Shown in pieces: positions 56,327 through 64,000 of a stretch of 64,000 bases of DNA (position 1 is the stretch's first letter; every line of letters starts with the position of its first letter). The position numbers were made by a program, and so were the translations under genes. Origin of the DNA: Aralia elata (Eukaryota; Streptophyta; Magnoliopsida; Apiales; Araliaceae); the NCBI GenBank assembly GCA_034770075.1, contig CM068380.1:32379765-32443764 (forward strand). The letters are read 5' to 3'. Under the pieces are notes generated by a model, which searched no databases, was not told the origin of the DNA, and was given only the letters and a program-made list of their open reading frames with translations.

Positions 56327-58030
56327 TGTTAGGTTTGTATATAGCGCGAACATGCAATCAAATTACATAAATAGTGCGGAAGCGTGATAAAACGGATTTT
56401 AAAATTTTTTATACAAACCATCACCATGATCATCCTTGTATTCAATTATTAATTAAACGAAAGAGATAAAGTATGAGAATCATACCCTTGTAGAACCACG
56501 CTTCCAAAGGTACGAATTCACCTCCAAATCCTTCGCGTTCTTCTCGAATTCCACCGATGTGATTCCTTCTTTTGATCAACGTTAGCCACCCAAGTGTTTG
56601 GCCTCTAGAGGTGATCCACCAAGGAAGAATAGTTATTCAAGAAGATGGGTGTTGGCAAAACCCTAGTTTCTATCTCTATAGAAATTGCAAGTACTCTATC
56701 TCTCCAATTCTTATAGAAGAGTGTGTAACTGTCTAACACTAAATCATGATAAGACTCCTCTTATTTATAGATATAGGGAACCCTCCTAAACTATTTAGGA
56801 TTAGAGTTTTTATTTTAATTAAACTCCTTTAATTAATTAAACTCCTAATCCAATTAAGAATTTATGAGAGTACTTTTATTAATTAATTCCCAAACTCTTT
56901 TAGGAACTAAATAATAATAATAGTAATAATAATAATAATAAAACTACTCTTATTAATTTATATTTAATATTTTCCAAAATATTATATAATAAATATTAAG
57001 CTATTTAATTTATTCTATCTCCATAGATTAAATTAAATACATTTAACTTATTATTACGATTATGTCATTTACTTCTTAAATAAATATTTTCCTTTTGCGG
57101 TGTGACCCTTTAGGTTCTCTATATTAAACCGGTTGTGAATAAATCAATTAGAACAATTCTAATTATATTTAAATAAATAAATTAAACTATTTAATTCATT
57201 TAAATAAATAATATTTATTCTACAATAAGGGTAAGCCCCCTTAGCGATCAACGACTTTCCAGATAATATAGATTTCAACATTAATCATAAAAGAACCTTT
57301 CAGTGAATAGTTACCGTACAATTCAATCCTTCTACCATACAATGTCCCAATTAAATATAAGACATGGAATTACTGTCAAGTCTTATTTTATTTAATTATA
57401 TGCATTTCGATTCTCAAATGCACAACTCTGATAATGTAAATTAGAAACTCTTTTCTAATTTCATTCTGCTTTGGCTAAAGACTTTTGAGTCGTCATTTAT
57501 CGAATCACATAGGACATTCTCTCCTTTTACTAGAAGTGGTAGATTCTTTGTTGATCATTTACCTATCTCCATGTATAACTTATTATACCCAATCATACCC
57601 TTTAATATACCCTAAGGGTCTTAAGGGACATGTCAAAGTATAACTCATCACACACAAGATACTATGATGATCTCAAGTCCAAGGATCACTTGTACTACTA
57701 TCACTAGAGGAATTCCTATTGACAGACAAGTAAAACTCCATTAAGTATTCCTTAGCGAGCCACGTTCAGTGAACTTATTCTCTAATAAGCACATACATAC
57801 TTGCTTTAGTGTCTCCACACAAATGATTATGAGATTAATCATCCTCTTCATAAGAGCAAGCAACGTATGTACTAATCTATCCGGATTCACTAATCCCCTT
57901 TTTAGTAATCCATCGATTAGGAACGATTTTAGTTTATGAGCTATCTAGAATTTAGATCTCATTAGCATAATCCCCATCATGATTCTAAAAGATTACTCAA
58001 AACTATGGGTTTATCACATTTAATATAACA
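56327..58030 (-). repeat. 5' LTR of copia E
   Basis: The plus-strand left end TGTTAGGTTTG is certain from the PBS. The right end is set at TATAACA (58030) because it makes TGTTA...TAACA terminal repeats; it could lie further right, up to about 58185. A minus-strand TATAAATA box lies near 56760-56770, followed by the transcribed part. A TAATAA-type run is at 56906-56940. Confidence 0.7.
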
Positions 58031-58261
58031 GCACCATGTAGATAATGTAAAATGCCTTTAGTAACCGAATAAGATTACAAAGTATATGCTACATCATATC
58101 AAATATGATTAGCTTGTGTGCATACTACTTTCAGGATGATGAGAGTTCTTTATGTGCAAAAAACGATGGACACAAGACATTCAATATCATATAGTGTTGA
58201 AATATAATATAAGTGCGAAAACTGATTCGGAGGATTGTCAACCCGCATAATTTTCGGGGAT

Positions 58262-58815
58262 ATGGCTTCCATCCTCGAGCCTTAAAAATCTGTGAGTGTA
58301 TTTATTTATTTCTCACTTTTTTAATTTTTTTTTTAACTTGGATCTGTAATTTGCATACAAACGAATCTGTTCATATGTATCTTTATGATTTTGAGATTAA
58401 TTTCAGAAATTATTGATATGTGGATGTATATGTACAGAGTTTCTTTCCTACCATGACAAAGATTGTGGGGACCTTGGGCCCTATGCCTCGATCTGTTGAT
58501 GTTATATCTGGTTGCCTCAAAGCTGGAATGTCAGGTATCATGTTTATTCTCTATTAAATTGTTTAAAATTGTATTCTAAATTGTATATGGTTAAATGAAT
58601 TGGTATTGACTTGGATTGGAAGGAAAAAGTTTTTATTTTTCTTTTTGATATGAAAGATGGACTTTTTTCTCGCTCTCTCTCAATTAATAATTTTTGGGTT
58701 CGTGTTTTGGCAGTGGCTAGATTTGACTTTTCGTGGGGAGACCCTGAATATCACCAAGAGACTCTAAAAAATTTGAAGGCTGCTGTCAAGAGTACTAATA
58801 AACTCTATGTTGTAT
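58262..58815 (+). pseudogene. Pyruvate kinase fragment, exons 1-3
   Basis: Three exon pieces in the right order with intact splice sites. Exon 1, 58262-58291, has MASILEP, then an in-frame TAA, and a GTGAGT donor. Exon 2, 58438-58534, has FFPTMTKIVGTLGPMPRS. Exon 3, 58714 to about 58812, has VARFDFSWGDPEYHQETL. These match the N-terminal region of plant cytosolic pyruvate kinase, the last enzyme of glycolysis. Domains beyond (the rest of the barrel with catalytic residues, the B domain and the C-terminal allosteric domain) are missing, and the upstream start region typical of the gene is not seen. The retained introns exclude a processed retrocopy; partial capture by a transposable element fits better. 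Confidence 0.85.
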
Positions 58816-59025
58816 GTATTAATATTTATTACTTCCTTTTTACCTTTCTGTTCTTTTTAGATATCAAGGAGATTTCATAACTCATTTTCCATATTACCGT
58901 TAAACTCCAGTTACAAAGTTGTTTATCTCACACCTTTCCAACAACACATAACATTATCTTTTTTTTCTTGCAATTTCTGGAAATGATAGCCTACCCTATT
59001 TCTCAGGGAACATTGATATAAATTA

Positions 59026-59600
59026 ATGTACTCTGCATGGAGACTTATCATTCTCATTGATTTTTCTATTCTCAAAATGCTATTTAATTTTACACTTCCT
59101 TGCCTTCGACAATGGAAATTTTTAAAACACCATTCACGGGAATTATTAATGACTTTAGATGAAGAAAAGCTTGCTACAAACAAGACTGGATTAACGCACT
59201 TTGCTCAAGGGGCAGGTTCTGTTTCTTCTTTTGCTTCCTCTTTTACCTATGATAGAAGTGAAATTTTATTAGAATCTGATCTTACCTTCCTCTAAGCAGA
59301 ATTTTGGCTCCAACAACCTATATATTCTTTGTCTGCCATTGCGTTTGGAGAGCAATTTCGTAGCGACACGGGTTAGTCATGTATTTATTCTTATTATATT
59401 TCTTTGGTCAAGATAGTAATACAATTTACAAGTTGTAAAACTGATGCAGCTTAGGTTGGCATATTTATTTGAGTATGCGGATATGATGGAGGGCTTTGAC
59501 GAGTCACTTTTTGTATATAGATGGAAGCTTAAGCGAAGTGGAAACTCTGGCTTCAACTGCTATATGTTCATACATTCAATTTTTGGTGAACAACCTTTAT
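59026..59600 (+). other. Exon-like pieces of unidentified origin
   Basis: Three short coding-like stretches, some bounded by splice-like signals: 59026-59295 (open frame with LDEEKLATNKTGLTHFAQ), about 59300-59370 (NFGSNNLYILCLPLRLESNF, ending at GTTAGT), and about 59452-59575 after TGATGCAG (LRLAYLFEYADMMEGFDESL). I do not recognise the protein. The following 59600-59935 shows no gene. Confidence 0.35.
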
Positions 59601-59939
59601 TGATATTATAAGTTGCAGAACCTACAGTAATTATGTACACTTACTTATATGAATTCTGTAAAGGCAGGCTATATGTTTTAGGAATTTTACTAATTTGAGA
59701 TGGGCCTTGCGGTCTGTAACTTTTAATTTGGGTGTTGAACTACTGTTTCTACATATTTCATTAGGTTTAATTATTGATATTGATTGTTTAAGCCTTTAAT
59801 TATTGATGTGTTTTTAACATAGGAAAATATATTGGGTGTTGTTCTTCCTGTCTTCGGTTATTAAAAAGTCTATATAAAAAAAAGATAGCGTTCTGATCGC
59901 ACATTTGACAAATTATTCAATTTATTTTTCAAACTAGCC

Positions 59940-59966
59940 CGTGCATTGCACGTGATATCACCTAGT
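59940..59966 (+). other. Possible Helitron 3' terminus
   Basis: A palindrome CGTGCATTGCACG (59940-59952) followed after nine bases by CTAGT (59962-59966) has the form of a Helitron 3' end (hairpin then CTRRT). The next base is A, not the expected T, and no 5' TC end was found. The neighbouring exon fragments make a gene-capturing Helitron plausible. Confidence 0.4.
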
Positions 59967-60339
59967 AGTAATAATAATAATAAGACTCCTCTTATTAAAA
60001 TTATATTTAATATTTCTAAAATATTAAATAATAAATATTAAGCTATTTAATTTATTCTATCTCTATAGATTAAATTAAATACAATTAATTTATTATTATA
60101 ATTATGTCATTTACTTCTAGGGATGTAAATGATAACCGTAAAATTCGTATTCGTCCACATCCGTATTCGAAAAAAGTGGATATTATCCGCATTCGTAAAT
60201 AAACGGATACGAATACGGATATAGGCGTATTCGTATTCGTTTAACATCCGACCGTAAATATATTCGGCGGATAGCGGATATCCGGAATCCGATATCCGGA
60301 TTCGGATCCGTATCCGGAATTCGTATCCGAATAACTTAT

Positions 60340-60591
60340 ATATATATATATATTAATTACTTACATAAATAATTATATATGTATATATATATATATATAA
60401 GTTTTATATATATATATATGTATATATTAATAACTTTTATATGTATATATTTATATATATATTAATAACTTATATATATATATATATGAATATAAGTTAT
60501 TAATATTATATATATACGTATATATTAATAACTTATATTCATTCATTAATAATTTACATTCATTAATAACTCACACATTACTTAATAACTT

Positions 60592-60662
<71 letters not shown>

Positions 60663-61070
60663 TATATTAATAACTTACATTTATTAATTAATAACTTACA
60701 TATTATAGACAAGGTTCGGCAAAAGGAAAGTCCACCAAGGGATTTACGTCTAGAAGAAGAAGAACTCATTCATTAATTAATAACTTACATTCATTAATAA
60801 CTCACATTCATTAATTAATTACTTACATTCATTAACAACTTATATTCATTAATTAATAAGTTACATATGTATATATATATATATATATAAGTTATTAATT
60901 AATTACTTACATATATATATATATGTAACTTATTAATTAATGAATATAAATTGTTAATATATATTTATACACACGTATATATTAATAACTTACATTCATT
61001 AATTAATCACTTATATTCATTAATAATTTCTATTCATTATTAATTAGTAACTTACATATATATATATAGG
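60340..61070. repeat. TA-rich and TAATAACTTA(CA)TT repeats
   Basis: Long (TA)n runs, a (TA)n(CA)n microsatellite at 60594-60664, and many copies of TTAATAACTTACATTCATTA. There is one non-repetitive patch at about 60703-60765. Simple sequence expansion is the likely origin. Confidence 0.8.
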
Positions 61071-61085
61071 ACCGATCTCCAACGG

Positions 61086-61326
61086 ACCCAAAAAACGGGT
61101 CCAAAAAATGGACCAGCTATAGCGACGGACAAAACCGTCGTTGTAGCCTAAACCGACGTCATAGGTCTATGACGACGGTTAGCTATGGCGACAGAACCAT
61201 CGCTATAGGTCTTTAGCGACGGTTCTGTCGCCATAGCTAACCGTCGTCATAGACCTATGACGACTGTTTAGACTATAGCAAAACCGTCGTTATAGCCGGT
61301 CTATTTTTTGGACCCGTTTTTTGGGT
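61086..61326. mobile_element. Foldback / MITE-like palindrome
   Basis: About 240 bp with long inverted arms: ACCCAAAAAACGGGTCCAAA at the left, matched at the right end, and interior arms GACGACGGTTAGCTATGGCG and complement meeting near 61206. GCGACGG/CCGTCGC words resemble CACTA-type or foldback MITEs in plants. No clear target duplication was identified. Confidence 0.75.
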
Positions 61327-61545
61327 ACAAAACTATAGCTATTAGCTTGTTAAAAACGTTTTACTTTCAAAACTTACTTGTGATGCCGGGAGGCTGGAGC
61401 AATGGACAATATAATTTTGAAAAAATAATAATTAAATATTCATTGTAAATGGATACGAAATTAATTTTTCAAATACGGATATAGTAGTATCCGGATTCAT
61501 ATATATCCGTTTACACCTCTATTTACTTCTTAAACAAATATTAGC

Positions 61546-61900
61546 CATGCATGGAATGAAGTATACTAGCATATTTTAGTTTGATATTTCAAAAGAAAAG
61601 CTTTATGATTTTTGCATAAGTATACTAGATACATTTCAATGAAGCTTGAACATGTTTAATGAAACCTATTTGGCAGTAATATGTTGGTCATGAACTATTA
61701 TAGCTAATTCTATATGAAATGAATTAGTTAAACTTATTTCAAATGAAACTATATAATTTTGAAAAGGAACTTGATGCATGTGTAGTAGAGTTCCAATCAG
61801 GTATAAAACCTTCTTGACATGTAGTATATATTGTGCAAGTTGCAAATTAACAGAATAAGAAAATCTCAATTCTGGGCTGATCAGGGAGGAGCGTGGCCGC
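61546..61900. other. No feature recognised
   Basis: AT-rich sequence with no gene or repeat that I can support. It ends with GCGTGGCCGC just before LTR G. Confidence 0.5.
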
Positions 61901-62869
61901 TGTGACGCCCCCAAATCTGGGTCACCTAAGCCGCGGACCTGGTTCATCACTATCTAATTCATGCATCATACTATTGATAACTTATAGGGGAAATAAAGGA
62001 ATATTTATATTTATATAACATAAATAATCCTGTCCCAAGTCTCAAAACCAAGACTACTACAAAACATAACTTAATACATAAGGGTAATTAAGTCTTAATA
62101 CATCACATGGGTCAATGAGTCTTAATACATAATCAAAATAGTGATCTTAACGGTACAAAGCTAATCAGTAGCTTTGCCTTTGCTTTTATCCTTCCCTGAG
62201 CTTTCACCACGAGCTCCACTAACTGAAATATTTTAAGGAAAGCAAGGGTAAGCAACAAATTTGCTCAGCAAGTATAATAACAATAATCGTGAATCATCAC
62301 ATGAATACTTTATAGCTTACAAGAATCAAGAGAATAAAAGATAGCTCAAGAACTTGCACAATTTCTACGAATGATCTCTTCAACACAATTATAGGGCCTC
62401 TATGGACCGAATGATTTCAATGTTCCTAAATGGAGGGAATATTCTATACTGAGTAGTCATTATGACACTGAACTTTTACTAGAATCACCAAAAATTCATC
62501 TAATAACCCAACATACTAATACAATAGGTGATCAGCCTAATGTACCCAGTGTTATGCATAACCCCTTTTACATACTGTTCGCACGCGTGTCGGTTCCCCG
62601 ATATACATATTGTTTCCAATGCTATGAGGGTTGTTCATCTTAGCTTTACATAGGAATCCAAACCAAACAATTTGATCGGATAGCTTTACTTAACAACAAT
62701 GATGATTAACATACGTCTAGCCAAAATAATTGTCTTTGACATCTATCTTATGTAGTTCATGGAATATAGAACTTGAAAGCTTTAATAACATGCGTTGAAG
62801 CATAACCAGGTAACGTGAACGATTATCAGTTCATTCTAAGAGTACTTGCAATTCGACAATGATTGAAAT

Positions 62870-63345
62870 AAAGGAACCTGTTCCGAATATCTTGAATAAG
62901 ATAAGAAACTCGCTTAATGGAGTAATACTTGCAAACAATACATAACTGAATGAATTTAGAGAACTTGCTCGAATATAAATTGAGTTAAGTTAAGAAACTC
63001 GCCCAAATAAGAATAATAGTTGAGTAAGGAACTTGCAATAATATAGAATGGTTGCTCAATCAATAAATAACTCGCACAATAAAGAAAAATTGTACGGATG
63101 AGAAAACCTGCCCAATATTAAATTAAGTAAGGTTTAAGGAACTTGCATTCAATATATAAAATGAATGGAGTTAGGGAACTTGCCCAACACAAGGGTTAAA
63201 CAAGCGTTAGGAAACTTGCACAATATTCAACATTTGTATAGGATAGGAAACTTGCTCAATATAATTCGAGTAAGGTTAGGGAAACTTGCCTAACATATAC
63301 CTGTTTGCACGAAATAAAAATAATGCATAAGGTTTAGAAACTTGC
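62870..63345. repeat. Degenerate 40-60-bp repeat with GGAAACTTGC
   Basis: About nine or ten occurrences of (A)GGAAACTTGC(C/T)CAATAT-like units, linked by GAGTAAGGTTA or similar. Related sequence occurs in C LTRs at about 20155-20340 (AAGGAACTTGC, AAAACTTGC). Confidence 0.7.
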
Positions 63346-63841
63346 CCGGTGCGTCTGCTACAATATTACACACACGCTCCTTAATATCCTACACATCTAA
63401 ATACATATTCATATAACAATTTGTCACATAAGCATTAAGTTTAAAACAGACGTTGCATGATTAAAACACATTGATTGCTACTACGACTACCCAGTCGGGG
63501 GTCTTGCTCCACATAAGCAAGCGGCTGCCCAGCTTGCCGGTGAGCTGGCGGGGATTTAAGGGGGCAGCGCCCCCTGGAAGCCAAACGTAAGTTGCAACTA
63601 GGTTACTCAATTTACGCCTTAAGATAACACCAATTTGGTTGATACTTAATATACTATTAAGCAATTAAGGCTTAACAAGATATAAATAACTAACTTGTCT
63701 AATCATTTGATACAAAAAAATATAAGTTTTAGGTTCGCGAAAAAAATTCACTGGGTCCGACCCAACCCGACCCGGTCTGACCGACCCAACCCAAGCCGGA
63801 CACGGCATTGGCATTGCGGCGCCAAACCTTATACTAATTCC

Positions 63842-64000
63842 CACGCTGTGACGTAAGTCCCGTGCTATTCCCATGGCAGGCGTGACGCTGTAGCGTCATG
63901 CTTAGTGCTTAGATCTCACGCTGCGGCGTCAGTCCTAGTCTTTCCCTGACAGGCTTCACGTTGCGGCGTGAGCCTTAGTAATTGGACCCCACACTGCGGA
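63842..64000. repeat. GC-rich dyads of LTR G
   Basis: Five variants: CACGCTGTGACGTA (63842), TGACGCTGTAGCGTCA (63883-63898), CACGCTGCGGCGTCA (63917-63931), CACGTTGCGGCGTG (63957-63970) and CACACTGCGG at the window end. Spacing is about 32-43 bp. Confidence 0.8.

Larger units (their letters stand above)
60118..61521. mobile_element. Non-autonomous hAT-like DNA transposon
   Basis: 1,404 bp with imperfect terminal inverted repeats TAGGGATGTAAATG and TAGAGGTGTAAACG and an 8-bp target duplication TTTACTTC (60110-60117, 61522-61529). Subterminal regions are full of GGATACG, GGATATCCG and CGTATTCG words in both orientations, as usual for hAT. No transposase frame is present. The interior is mostly (TA)n-rich repeats and holds a nested foldback (61086-61326). 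Confidence 0.9.
59967..61545 (-). repeat. Copia E-family LTR fragment, split
   Basis: 59967-60117 and 61522-61545 match 56918-57092 of the E LTR (a TAATAA run, CTCTTATTAA, ATATTTAATATTT and ATTTACTTCTTAAA). The hAT element separates the two pieces. No other LTR parts are present. Confidence 0.75.
61901..64000 (-). repeat. LTR G, Tekay-like, incomplete
   Basis: The plus-strand start TGTGACGCCCCCAAATCTGG is the LTR end of a C-like family in minus orientation, and the middle (AGCAACAAATTTGCTCAGCAAG, near 62250) matches the C LTR region near 19590. The other end is beyond the window. It contains a degenerate array (62870-63345), a short GGGGGCAGCGCCCCC hairpin (63560-63574), and GC-rich dyads near the window end. 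Confidence 0.7.

Noticed and set aside
58611..58880. Single 89-residue ORF as a gene
   Set aside because: It reads intron sequence on both sides of pyruvate kinase exon 3.
63461..63874. Minus-strand ORFs in LTR G
   Set aside because: Short, no recognisable motif, inside LTR sequence.

Overview
This window is plant nuclear DNA (angiosperm; species not determinable from the sequence), almost entirely nested LTR retrotransposons. The evidence is several Ty3/gypsy and Ty1/copia polyproteins, long LTRs (1.7 to 3.7 kb), tRNA-primed PBS sites, 5-bp target duplications, and a broken copy of a plant-type cytosolic pyruvate kinase. No intact host gene, rRNA, tRNA or CRISPR array was seen.

Layout. (1) 1-3898: truncated minus-strand gypsy element 'B' (Athila-like guess) with an LTR holding a very GC-rich array. 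(2) 3899-15984: plus-strand element 'A1', a Tat/Ogre-type derivative with an intact gag but no pol. Its 5' LTR is split at 4205-6502 by a solo B LTR (TSD ATATT). (3) 15985-19246: minus-strand copia sequence: element 'D' (gag, protease, integrase N-terminus) and a piece of copia 'E' (integrase C-terminus to start of RT). (4) 19252-52598: minus-strand chromodomain gypsy element 'C' (Tekay/Del type, TSD AGTTG), inserted in the integrase gene of copia E. Within C sit the 17.9-kb Tat/Ogre element 'A2' (24362-42273, TSD CTCCT) and a 3.7-kb solo LTR 'F' (45710-49385, TSD GTACT). (5) 52604-58030: the rest of copia E (integrase to gag, long leader, PBS, 5' LTR). (6) 58200-61900: pyruvate kinase exon fragments, a possible Helitron 3' end, a copia LTR scrap, and a non-autonomous hAT element (60118-61521, 8-bp TSD) carrying a nested foldback. 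(7) 61901-64000: start of another C-like LTR, 'G', running off the window.

Order of events read from nesting: copia E, then C into E, then A2 and F into C; on the left, copia D, then A1 into D, then B into A1. LTR pairs look about 99% alike by eye, so the insertions look recent, although most coding regions already carry stops or frameshifts.

Most notable: A2 carries, antisense between pol and its 3' LTR, a three-exon gene resembling plant mobile domain proteins and a second intact 530-codon ORF. A2 also has a frame-restoring intron between protease and RT. C carries an extra coiled-coil ORF upstream of gag. Several unrelated families each carry their own periodic cluster of short GC-rich dyads. 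The leaders of copia D and E differ in the same way at all four copies of a dyad motif.
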